From Candidatus Gastranaerophilales bacterium (GTDB taxonomy: Bacteria > Cyanobacteriota > Vampirovibrionia > Gastranaerophilales > Gastranaerophilaceae), in contig JAMPIM010000022.1 of assembly GCA_023662705.1 (NCBI GenBank), positions 1 through 32,771 of the forward strand: a DNA stretch of 32,771 bases. Direction: 5' to 3'. The stretch's first letter is position 1, and each line of letters opens with the position of its first letter. The position numbers were made by a program, and so were the translations under genes. Below the pieces are notes generated by a model. It searched no databases. It was not told where the DNA came from and saw only the letters and a list, made by a program, of their open reading frames with translations. Of this stretch, positions 22,382 to 30,374 are shown piece after piece.

Positions 22382-23533
22382 ATGGAAAAGAAATATTACG
22401 ATATTATAGTTGCAATTGTAAAACAAAATGACAAATATGCCGGTTGTGAACCAATACTTGATGATATTGTACAGGATGTATATGATCATTCAAAGGTTGT
22501 TTTAGGTTCTGTTTCCAATGAAGATGTAATTAACGCTTATTTAAACAAAGTTGTTGCAACATCTCTTATTACTGTACCTAAAAAATTAAACTTCAATACA
22601 AGAAACAAGCATCGAATTATCAGCAATGTGGAAGCTATAACGAATGTTTCTCTACCTGCAAATCCTGTAGAGCCTCAAATTGAAGAAGTTCAGCTTGAGT
22701 CATTTGATGAACCTGCCAACACAATGGAAGAATTGACTTTTGAAGAAGAGGAACAGACTGCTGAAATAATTGAAGAACCTGAATTTGAATTTGATTCTAT
22801 TGAAGATACAAAAGATGAATTTATAATAGAAGAACCAATTGAGGAAACTACAACCGTAACAGAAGATTTTGAATCAATTGTAGAAGAAGTAGAAGACAAT
22901 ACAACATTTGATTTGGAAGAAGAGAATTCGTTAGAAGATTTTTCAGCTGCTCTATCAGAAGAACCTGAATTTGTAATAGAAACACCTGAACAAGATGTGG
23001 ATAAGACTCTTGTGGATAAGATGATTAATGGCGTTGAATTAGAACCTGCTGAGCCTGAAGAATTGTCTGTAATGGAAGAGCCAGCTGTTTTAGAAGAAGA
23101 TGAATCAGATAACAGTTTTGAAATCGAAGAAGTCTCTTTACAAGAAGAGCCTGAAATTATTGAAGAATCTTCTATAGAAGAATTCTCATTTGCAGAAGAA
23201 CCGGTTTTACTTCAAGAGGAAGAGGAAGTAATAGAAGAAGAAAATGAGATTCTTATCGCCGAAGATACAACTGAGCATGAAACATCAATGTGTAAACTTC
23301 CTGATTTTGAATGTTTCAGCTATGAGCCTGAAACTCCTGAGTTTGACGAAGAAGAAATTTGTGCGGATTTAAAAGAACTTGATTCAAAACATCCTGAGAA
23401 AAAACTTCTTCAAATATGTAAGCTAAAATATGAAGAAAATCAGTCTGTTGCAGAAATTGCACAAACACTTGATTTCTCTGAAGAAGCTGTACTGGATACG
23501 TTAAATGATATTATTGAACTTGTAAAGGAATAG
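22382..23533 (+). CDS. Acidic protein with C-terminal sigma-region-4-like HTH
   Basis: A 383-residue protein. The N-terminal domain (about 1-85, MEKKYYDIIVAIVKQNDKY onward) is helical and unrecognised. Residues about 95-325 form a highly acidic Glu-rich linker like that of the preceding gene. The last 57 residues (from CADLKELDSKHPEKK) end in QSVAEIAQTLDFSEEAVLDT, an arrangement typical of sigma-70 region 4 or other trihelical HTH domains. Basic residues that would contact DNA are few, so it may bind protein instead. It starts 15 nt after the upstream stop and ends 8 nt before the ATPase gene. It is not a complete sigma factor: region 2 is absent. Confidence 0.8.
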   Translation: MEKKYYDIIVAIVKQNDKYAGCEPILDDIVQDVYDHSKVVLGSVSNEDVINAYLNKVVATSLITVPKKLNFNTRNKHRIISNVEAITNVSLPANPVEPQIEEVQLESFDEPANTMEELTFEEEEQTAEIIEEPEFEFDSIEDTKDEFIIEEPIEETTTVTEDFESIVEEVEDNTTFDLEEENSLEDFSAALSEEPEFVIETPEQDVDKTLVDKMINGVELEPAEPEELSVMEEPAVLEEDESDNSFEIEEVSLQEEPEIIEESSIEEFSFAEEPVLLQEEEEVIEEENEILIAEDTTEHETSMCKLPDFECFSYEPETPEFDEEEICADLKELDSKHPEKKLLQICKLKYEENQSVAEIAQTLDFSEEAVLDTLNDIIELVKE

Positions 23534-23541
23534 TCAGTTAA

Positions 23542-26496
23542 ATGCAATGTCCCAAATGCAAAAAAGAAATTGAAGATAATTCTTTAAAATGCAGCTTTTG
23601 TGGAGCAAAAGCAGGGTCATTGTGCAAAGATTGCGGAAGCTATAATCCTATTACAGCAGTAACTTGTACTTCTTGCGGTAAAGAATTATTAAAAATCTGT
23701 ACCGAATGTAAAGCTGCTAATTTACCTGATGCAAAAAAATGCAGAAAATGCGGTATTGAGTTTGTAAAACCTGAATCAGCTGCCGATAAAATTCAGCCGG
23801 TTTATTTTGCATCTTTAAACTCTCAACAAAAAATAAAAGCAAAACTTGTTGAAGGTATTAAAGACGCAGATATTAGAATTATTACACTTGCCGGAGAAAG
23901 CGGAATCGGCAAAAATTTGGTTCTAAGATATATTATAAATAATGAGTTAAAAAGTGCAAAATTAATCTGGCTGTTAGGTACTTGCACCCAAATTACACAA
24001 CTCTCTCCGTTCGGATATTTTCAGGATTTGTTGTTAAATTTCTTTAACGTCAACAATTTTTGTCCTGACACATTGCAGCTTAAGAAAAATTCTTTGAAAT
24101 TTTTTAAACAGGATTTTCCAACACTAACTAATAATGAAATTTTAGATTTATTAAATTTCTTATATCCAGATAATTTAGATATTTATGAAAACATTTACTT
24201 CAATAAAGCTAAGATGTTTATCATTATGAAAAAAGTCATCTTAACTATTCTTGAAAAAATGAAAGTCGTCTTTATTATTGATAATTTTAATTATATTGAC
24301 GGAATGTCCTATGATTTTATCAAAGAGCTTTTAAAAGAAGAAGCTATACTTGAAAGAAGTAAATTCATAATAATTAACTCTGAACCAAAACCAGGGTTAG
24401 GGTTAATAACAACTCCGACTCTTAAAGATGAAAATTATTTAGATTTAACAATTGCTCCTTTTACAGAGTCTCAAGCTGAAACATTCTTAAAACAATATAA
24501 CGAATTTAACTTTGGGAAAGACTTTATAAACTTTGCTGCAAAAATTTCAGCAGGAAATCCATCTGTTATTGAACAAATGGTACTTTTAAAAGCAGATATA
24601 AAAAAATATAGTCTAAAAATGCCTGTATATAATAATCTGGAAACATTAATACAAGCCAGATTAAATATTTTTAAGCAAAACGATTTACCTGCATATAGAA
24701 TGCTTATTGCAATGTCGGTTTTAGGTACAAAGTTTTATCCTGCGGCATTGGAGAACTTTGACAATAATCCGCCGCAAGAGTTCGAAAGAATTATTGAAGT
24801 ACTGCTAAATGCAGGATTTATTTCACAAATAAATCATCTGTCATTTGAGTTTAAAAGCACTGATATTTGGAAATATATTGTTTCTTCTGCAAAGAATGAT
24901 GAATGCTTTGAAGAAATACTTAATATTCTACAAGAAATTATCAGTATCTATAAACAATCTTCTATTGCATTACTCGGTTATATAGTACAGAAACTTAATA
25001 ATAATGACCATGCATTTGAGGTTTGGACATTATTAATGAAACAAGCTTCATACATTGGCGATATCGGATTATATATTATTGCTCAAAAACAAGCATTAAA
25101 GCTCATTGAAAATAAAACAAGTCCGCATTATCAAAAAATTAAGAAAAACATTTATACAAGAGTAGGAAAACTTTTAGAACCTATTGACCACAATGCTGCA
25201 TTTGATTTCTTACAAAAAGCTATAATGCTTATAGAAGACAATGAAGAAGCGGAACATATCGAGCTGTTGGGTTATATTGCTTCCTGTTCGATGAAAAGCG
25301 GCAATTACTGGGGAGCAATTGAATGCACGGAAAGTGTATTAAATAAATTGCCTGCCGAAATGAAGTTTGAAAGAACACTAATTAAATCAAGATTAGTCAA
25401 ACCTTTGTTAAGACTTGGCAACTGCGGTCAGCTTATAAATACTGTTGAAACAGAAATCCTTGCAGATTTAGAAAAAGTTTTATCTAAAGGGAAAGACACA
25501 CCTCAAATAAAAATTAAAGATTTATTTGAAATGTGGGTTGGTGTTTATTTTGACTTTGCAGAAGCACTTGTTTTTCAGGGTAATAATAAATCGTTTGAAG
25601 TTATTCAAAATATTTATGAAATACTGGATAAAAATCAAACTACCGAACCTGCTTTGATATGTAAAACACATCTTTTATTAGCTCTTGCAAATACAATTAA
25701 AGGGGATATTAAGACTTCAAGCAAAATCTTGGATGATATTTTAAAAGAATACTCATTGGATAATATGGATACCTTTATTGTTTCGCGCTGGAACTTTATA
25801 GACATTCTTAATAAGTTCTTTGAAAAAGATTATAACACGCTGCATACAGAATTATTCAATGTTGCTGCTTATGCCAATAATGTTAATGATAGTTTTACTA
25901 AAAATATTCTCAAAACATTGCTGGCTAAAATGTTGAAAGACAATAATCAAACCAAGAAAGCACTTGAAATTTTGGAAGAACAGGTTGCATATTTTGCAAA
26001 AGAAAAAGTTGCAACAGGAGTTCTGTTATCTTGGTATTTAATCGCGGAAATAAAATTAATCACAAGCGGAACCCAGTTTGCACTGGATATTGCAACAAAA
26101 GCTCTTGATATTGCTCAAGGCCCGAATATTAATAATTATTATTTTATAGCTTTATTTAATAAGCTTATTGGTGAAATATATCTTGCAAAACAAGATTTTG
26201 AATCAGCAAAAGTTTATTTGGAAAAATGTATCTTTATTGCTAAACAATTTGATTTACAATATATTTTGGTAAAAGCATATATCCAAAGCGCAAAATTATA
26301 TCAAGAACTGGCACTTCCTAAATCAGGAAGCAGAGGCAACTACATTAAACAAGCATTAAAGATGTTCCAGTTGGCTAAAAATGTCTCAATTGTAGCAGAA
26401 CAAAAAGCATTGCAGCGCAATATTAAAGAAGAGTTAAGTGTCTTGACTTCATTCTGCAAATTAAACGGTATAATATTAAAGAAAGATTCTAAGTAG
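23542..26496 (+). CDS. Triple-zinc-ribbon STAND-like ATPase with TPR-like repeats
   Basis: A 984-residue protein. Three regular zinc ribbons, each C-x2-C-x10-C-x2-C, use cysteines 3/6/17/20, 28/31/42/45 and 53/56/67/70. A P-loop ATPase domain (about 90-450) follows, of the AAA_16/MalT-like STAND kind. Its Walker A is GESGIGKN (118-125), with Asn where Ser or Thr is usual, and its Walker B is VVFIIDN (242-248), with Asn in place of the second acid. Residues about 500-984 are all-helical, with TPR-like pairs such as YFIALFNKLIGEIYLAKQDF and AKVYLEKCIFIAKQF. No DNA-binding effector is fused. It probably acts as a scaffold or switch with the two acidic proteins upstream. Confidence 0.87.
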   Translation: MQCPKCKKEIEDNSLKCSFCGAKAGSLCKDCGSYNPITAVTCTSCGKELLKICTECKAANLPDAKKCRKCGIEFVKPESAADKIQPVYFASLNSQQKIKAKLVEGIKDADIRIITLAGESGIGKNLVLRYIINNELKSAKLIWLLGTCTQITQLSPFGYFQDLLLNFFNVNNFCPDTLQLKKNSLKFFKQDFPTLTNNEILDLLNFLYPDNLDIYENIYFNKAKMFIIMKKVILTILEKMKVVFIIDNFNYIDGMSYDFIKELLKEEAILERSKFIIINSEPKPGLGLITTPTLKDENYLDLTIAPFTESQAETFLKQYNEFNFGKDFINFAAKISAGNPSVIEQMVLLKADIKKYSLKMPVYNNLETLIQARLNIFKQNDLPAYRMLIAMSVLGTKFYPAALENFDNNPPQEFERIIEVLLNAGFISQINHLSFEFKSTDIWKYIVSSAKNDECFEEILNILQEIISIYKQSSIALLGYIVQKLNNNDHAFEVWTLLMKQASYIGDIGLYIIAQKQALKLIENKTSPHYQKIKKNIYTRVGKLLEPIDHNAAFDFLQKAIMLIEDNEEAEHIELLGYIASCSMKSGNYWGAIECTESVLNKLPAEMKFERTLIKSRLVKPLLRLGNCGQLINTVETEILADLEKVLSKGKDTPQIKIKDLFEMWVGVYFDFAEALVFQGNNKSFEVIQNIYEILDKNQTTEPALICKTHLLLALANTIKGDIKTSSKILDDILKEYSLDNMDTFIVSRWNFIDILNKFFEKDYNTLHTELFNVAAYANNVNDSFTKNILKTLLAKMLKDNNQTKKALEILEEQVAYFAKEKVATGVLLSWYLIAEIKLITSGTQFALDIATKALDIAQGPNINNYYFIALFNKLIGEIYLAKQDFESAKVYLEKCIFIAKQFDLQYILVKAYIQSAKLYQELALPKSGSRGNYIKQALKMFQLAKNVSIVAEQKALQRNIKEELSVLTSFCKLNGIILKKDSK

Positions 26497-26497
26497 C

Positions 26498-27058
26498 TTA
26501 AGAATAATCTTCAATATTTCCCGAATAGTCCTGGATAACTACCAGTTCTTCATCAATCGGCATATCCAGAGTTTCGTAGCCATTTTTGGATTCTTTATAA
26601 GCAAGAGCTCGTTTATTTAGTTCATCCATAGCCATAGGTCCTGTTAGAACTTCAATGACTTCACCATTATTATCCAACAGTTTAAGCCTTGGAATTTCAA
26701 CACCCAGAGGAGTTTTAAATCCCATCAACATCATAGGCCCATATTCGCCAAAACCGTCTTTGATTTCAAAATAAATCTCTTTTAGGTTTTCATCATTTAA
26801 ACAAGCCAGAGCTACATTATTGCATGTTTCACGTTGAACCCAATCTTGCACTGTCGTTGTTTCATCCAACAATTCTATCAGCTGTTCTTTTGTTGCACGA
26901 ATATTTCTAAACAACGGGTCTCCGCCTCTGCCTACAGCAGCCGGACCGTTTTGACGCGGAGCTCTGATACGATAATTCGCTTCGTCTATTACCTTACCGC
27001 CTTGTTGCTGAGGGGTTGGATTATTACTTTTTTCAACATGAAAATCTTCTTCTGGCAT
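26498..27058 (-). CDS. Soluble protein of unknown function
   Basis: A 186-residue protein with no family I recognise. The first 45 residues are polar and disordered (NPTPQQQGGK; Pro/Gln/Arg/Gly-rich). The rest is a compact alpha/beta domain with IRATKEQLIELLDETTTVQD, then QRETCNNVALACLNDENLKE and a strand-rich part, YGPMMLMGFKTPLGVEIPRL. No signal peptide or membrane helix is present. AAGGAG precedes the ATG. Its stop is one base from the stop of the convergent ATPase gene. It shares the upstream region containing the TTGTTACAA box with aroE, which is transcribed in the opposite direction. Confidence 0.78.
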   Translation of the reverse strand: MPEEDFHVEKSNNPTPQQQGGKVIDEANYRIRAPRQNGPAAVGRGGDPLFRNIRATKEQLIELLDETTTVQDWVQRETCNNVALACLNDENLKEIYFEIKDGFGEYGPMMLMGFKTPLGVEIPRLKLLDNNGEVIEVLTGPMAMDELNKRALAYKESKNGYETLDMPIDEELVVIQDYSGNIEDYS

Positions 27059-27122
27059 AATATTACTCCTTATAGTTTGTATTACGGCTAAAATAAATAA
27101 AACTTTAAAAATATGAGCTATA

Positions 27123-27157
27123 TTGTTACAAACTGTTACATAATATAATGATATAAT
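27123..27157 (+). promoter_or_regulatory. aroE promoter with TTGTTACAA box
   Basis: TGATATAAT (27149-27157) is an extended -10 for aroE. TTGTTACAA (27123-27131) and a second TGTTACA (27134-27140) lie one helical turn apart in the place of a -35. The box is the reverse complement of the TTGTAACAA boxes at 17271 and 17292. GAGAGG before the ATG is the ribosome-binding site. Confidence 0.6.
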
Positions 27158-27179
27158 TAAACTGGAAGAGAGGTTTTGT

Positions 27180-28022
27180 ATGTTTAAACTAGGGATTATC
27201 GGATATCCACTCGCACATTCAATTTCTGCTGTAATACAAAAAGCAGGGTTTGAGAGCTTAGGTTTGGAAGGTTCTTATGATGTTTTAGAAACTCCGCCTG
27301 AGGATTTAATTTCGAGAATAAAATATCTGAAATCAAACGGATATAACGGATTTAATGTTACTATCCCGCTAAAAGTACCTATGTCATTATTTTTGGATGA
27401 TATTGATGATTACGCAAATATTGCAGGATGTGTTAATACTGTTAAAATCAATGAAGACCGTTCTTTTATGGGATATAACACTGATATTTACGGGTTTAAA
27501 AAAGCAATTCCTACCGATATTAAATTAAGCGGAAAAACTGCAAGTATATTAGGTACCGGCGGAGCTTCCAGAGCTGCTGTTGTCGGACTTGCAGAAAAAG
27601 GGATTGCAAATATTGATTTTTACACAAGAAATATTATTAATTCCCGCCAGACATTAGAATATATGAGAGCTAAGTTCCCGCAAATTAATTTTAATGTTTA
27701 TCAAATACAGAATATAAGAAGTCTCGCTGAATCAACAATTATTGTAAACGCAACCCCAATTGGTATGCGCGGATATATGGCAGGAGAAATGCCTCTTGAG
27801 CCAAAAGATTTTAACGGATTAAATCCTGAAACAGTATTTTATGATATTGTTTATAATCCAACAAAAACAGTTTTTCTTAGAGAAGCAGCCCGTCGTGGTT
27901 TTAGAACAATTGAAGGATTGGACATGCTTATTTATCAAGCTCAAAGAGCAATTGAAATCTGGACCGGCAGAATTCCTGATGCGAATTTAATGAAGATTGC
28001 AGCACTAAAAGCTCTGGGTTGA
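27180..28022 (+). CDS. aroE: Shikimate dehydrogenase (NADP)
   Basis: A 280-residue AroE, which reduces 3-dehydroshikimate to shikimate. The substrate-binding residues match the E. coli numbering: S14 and S16 (YPLAHSIS), K65 (NVTIPLK), N86 (GCVNTV) and D102 (GYNTDIYGF). The nucleotide-binding motif GTGGASRAA is at 125-133, and NATPIGM and the C-terminal GLDMLIYQAQRAIEIWTG are typical. The usual SP-x-x-HN after the second Ser is SAVIQK here, a mild deviation. It is not adjacent to other aromatic genes; aroQ and aroH are about 20 and 25 kb away. Confidence 0.96.
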   Translation: MFKLGIIGYPLAHSISAVIQKAGFESLGLEGSYDVLETPPEDLISRIKYLKSNGYNGFNVTIPLKVPMSLFLDDIDDYANIAGCVNTVKINEDRSFMGYNTDIYGFKKAIPTDIKLSGKTASILGTGGASRAAVVGLAEKGIANIDFYTRNIINSRQTLEYMRAKFPQINFNVYQIQNIRSLAESTIIVNATPIGMRGYMAGEMPLEPKDFNGLNPETVFYDIVYNPTKTVFLREAARRGFRTIEGLDMLIYQAQRAIEIWTGRIPDANLMKIAALKALG

Positions 28023-28027
28023 TAAAC

Positions 28028-28056
28028 TTGCGCAAGCCGGGTTTTTAAGTTACAAT
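28028..28056 (+). promoter_or_regulatory. Promoter for the 28082 gene and ruvX run
   Basis: TTGCGC (28028-28033) and TACAAT (28051-28056) are 17 nt apart, matching the layout of the fliP promoter. The -35 sits inside the palindrome CTTGCGCAAG (28027-28036). The start codon is at 28082, with GAGGG upstream. Confidence 0.6.
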
Positions 28057-28081
28057 TTAAGGATAAATTGAAGAGGGCAGA

Positions 28082-29671
28082 ATGAATAAATTACAAATAA
28101 AAGCGGAAGTTTTAGCAACTTTGAGAGCTATTTCAGGGTCTACAATGCCTGATCCGTCACTTTTGACTGACTTGAAACTTATTGAAGATAAAAAAGCCGT
28201 AATTGATATTCTTATAAGAGAACTTGTTAATGCGGATGAACACCGCTCGCTTATTATTTGTTGGCTGCTTACAGAGCTTGTAGATAAAGAACAGCTTAAT
28301 AACGAATTATGGGATGTTATTAAAAGTCCTGAATACAACGACCATATTAAAATGATTGCCTTTAATATGCTTAAGGATTTGGGAAACAAGATTGATTACG
28401 AAGTTATAAGCGGATATTTTGAAAAGTTTAATGAGCTCATTAATAAAGAAACTAAAGAACTTTTAGATACAGCTATTATGAACCCTGAAGCTCAAATAGA
28501 CTTCATGGATTTCTTAAACGCATTGTCAGACAATGACAAAATTCTTTTGATTCGCTCTTTAGAAGAAGATTACGCGCACGATGCGCTCGCAAATATAGTT
28601 ATCCCTGTTTTCTTATTCTATATGGAGACAGAAGTCGGCGATGCAGCATTAGAAATTCTTGGTAAAACAAAATCACAACTTGCATATCACGCTTTAGAAA
28701 ATGTTAAACAGTATGTTAATGAAGCACAGCAGGCAAAAATTAATAAAGCTCTTTCTTCTCTTAAATTGTCAGGAATAAGAGTCGATAATACAGTGGATTT
28801 TTACAAAGAGATACTGAAAGAGTCAAAACCTTATAAATCTTATGTTTCTTTCCCTGACGGACATGGAAATATTGCAGTTATTTTCTCAAGAATCCGTCCT
28901 AATAAGACATTGCAATTCCTCGCTCTTGTAGTTAATCCTCGTTATGGAATACTTGATTCATTCGGATTTAACGCAATGCAGGAACGTGATTTTTATAAGA
29001 TTATAGATAAATTCTACAATTATCAGGAAAAATATGAAGTAAAACCTGAAATAGTAAAATATCTGGCTTTACAAGCAGTTGAAAGTTCTTATGCAAATGA
29101 TGAGCCGATTCCTTATGAATATATTTGCTGGGAAAGCATTCTTCTTGATATTGAAGCAGAGCGTCCGGAAGTTAATCTTGATAAAAAAGAACTTAACCAG
29201 AAAGAAATTGACAAACTTTGCCTGAGTGATTACGTTCAAAATTGGTTCTATGACGAAATCACATCACCTGAATTCAAAGAATTTATTGACAAGCTCTCTA
29301 GAGAATTCAAATCAAATAACTTCAATGTTGATTTAGATAAATTTGTTGCAGATAATTTTGACAGTATCTACACAGCAAAAGAGCTTGCATATCAAATGGT
29401 TAACTTTAATATCGCTGCTTATTTAAGACTGTTAAAAGATGATAAAGATTTGGCTCAAACATTGTATTCATTGGGTACAAATTATGCATTCTTAACTAAT
29501 ATCCTGCGTAAAAGTATATATGAATACTATGTAGGACAACGCTATATCCTAAAGAACCAGCGCAAAGCCGCAACAATGTTTGAACAAAAACTCCAGCCTC
29601 AGGCAGATGATTTTGAACTGCTTCAGTTGGATATGATAATTTCAAGCATAGAAGCTAAGTGGGTAGAATAA
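28082..29671 (+). CDS. Helical-repeat (HEAT-like) protein of unknown function
   Basis: A 529-residue soluble protein, mostly alpha-helical. The first 240 residues look like HEAT/ARM-type helix pairs (IDILIRELVNADEHRSLIIC, HIKMIAFNMLKDLGNKI, VGDAALEILGKTKSQLAYHA). A middle part (about 255-330) is more beta-rich (KSYVSFPDGHGNIAVIFSRI, NKTLQFLALVVNPRYGILD). The C-terminal 200 residues are helical again. No catalytic motif, signal peptide or membrane helix is seen. It ends one base into the ruvX start (TAATG) and so is coupled to it. The combination does not match a family I can name. Confidence 0.8.
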   Translation: MNKLQIKAEVLATLRAISGSTMPDPSLLTDLKLIEDKKAVIDILIRELVNADEHRSLIICWLLTELVDKEQLNNELWDVIKSPEYNDHIKMIAFNMLKDLGNKIDYEVISGYFEKFNELINKETKELLDTAIMNPEAQIDFMDFLNALSDNDKILLIRSLEEDYAHDALANIVIPVFLFYMETEVGDAALEILGKTKSQLAYHALENVKQYVNEAQQAKINKALSSLKLSGIRVDNTVDFYKEILKESKPYKSYVSFPDGHGNIAVIFSRIRPNKTLQFLALVVNPRYGILDSFGFNAMQERDFYKIIDKFYNYQEKYEVKPEIVKYLALQAVESSYANDEPIPYEYICWESILLDIEAERPEVNLDKKELNQKEIDKLCLSDYVQNWFYDEITSPEFKEFIDKLSREFKSNNFNVDLDKFVADNFDSIYTAKELAYQMVNFNIAAYLRLLKDDKDLAQTLYSLGTNYAFLTNILRKSIYEYYVGQRYILKNQRKAATMFEQKLQPQADDFELLQLDMIISSIEAKWVE

Positions 29672-30072
29672 TGCATAAAGTAATGGCGCTTGATGTAGGC
29701 ACAAAAAGAATCGGAATCGCATTAAGCGATTATCTTCAAGTGATTGCCACTCCGCATTCTTTTATAGCAAGAGAGCCTGAAAATAAAGCAATTGAAGAAA
29801 TCATTAAAATTGCAAAAGAAAATCGAGTTGAAACAATTGTTGTAGGAAAACCTATCAACATGGATGATTCTATAGGTTTTCAAGCACAGAATTGTATAGA
29901 TTTTGCACAAAAAATTTCTGGTTTTGATATAATATTTGAAGACGAACGTTTGACTTCGGAAGAAGCTGAACAAAGACTTCGTTCACGAAAAGTAGATTTT
30001 AGAAAAAACAAAGGCTTAGTGGATATGGAAAGTGCCTGCGTTATTTTAGAACAATACTTAAGCAGGAAATAA
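29671..30072 (+). CDS. ruvX: RuvX/YqgF family RNase H-fold nuclease
   Basis: A 133-residue YqgF/RuvX protein, with an RNase H-like fold, linked to Holliday-junction resolution and to rRNA processing. The signatures are LDVGTKRIGIALSD near the N-terminus, VVGKPINMD, FEDERLTSEEAEQRL and the final Asp region KGLVDMESACVILEQYL. The ATG at 29671 overlaps the preceding stop by one base and gives MHKVMALDVG, the usual family start; an in-frame GTG at 29659 is less likely. The DUF1292 gene follows, as in Firmicutes, where ruvX and a DUF1292 gene are neighbours. Confidence 0.94.
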   Translation: MHKVMALDVGTKRIGIALSDYLQVIATPHSFIAREPENKAIEEIIKIAKENRVETIVVGKPINMDDSIGFQAQNCIDFAQKISGFDIIFEDERLTSEEAEQRLRSRKVDFRKNKGLVDMESACVILEQYLSRK

Positions 30073-30088
30073 CATAAAGGAGACAAAA

Positions 30089-30367
30089 ATGTCAGAAGAA
30101 GAATTAAACTATGTTGAAATTACCGATGAAGAAGGTAATGTAACAAAATGCGAAGTTTACGATATCGTAGATTTTGAAGGTAAAACTTATGCTACACTTT
30201 TACCAATTGATGATGAAAGTGCAGAAGAACCTGAACTTATCTTAATGGAATGCTACGAAGAAGGTGAAGACTACTACTTCAAGAGCATTGAAAACGAAGA
30301 AGAATTCGACAAAGTTTGCGAATATATCGAAAACCTTGAATACGAAGACGACGAAGTAGAAGAATAG
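30089..30367 (+). CDS. DUF1292 (YrzB-like) small acidic protein
   Basis: A 92-residue acidic protein of the DUF1292 family. The pattern EITDEEGNVTKCEVYDIVDF, then GKTYATLLPIDDE, LILMECYEEGEDYYFKSI and ENEEEFDKVCEYIE is typical. The function is not known. Its position after ruvX matches B. subtilis, where yrzB follows yrrK (ruvX). A strong AAAGGAG lies before the ATG. The Clp_N gene starts 8 nt after its stop. Confidence 0.92.
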   Translation: MSEEELNYVEITDEEGNVTKCEVYDIVDFEGKTYATLLPIDDESAEEPELILMECYEEGEDYYFKSIENEEEFDKVCEYIENLEYEDDEVEE

Positions 30368-30374
30368 GTAAATT

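Noticed and set aside
22382..23533. A full sigma factor
   Set aside because: Only a region-4-like HTH is present at the C-terminus; there is no region 2, and the centre is an acidic linker.
28027..28050. Palindrome CTTGCGCAAG followed by GTTTTT as an aroE terminator
   Set aside because: The stem can pair only about 3-4 bp with a proper loop, and five bases separate it from the T-run. Its better role is the -35 region of the next promoter.
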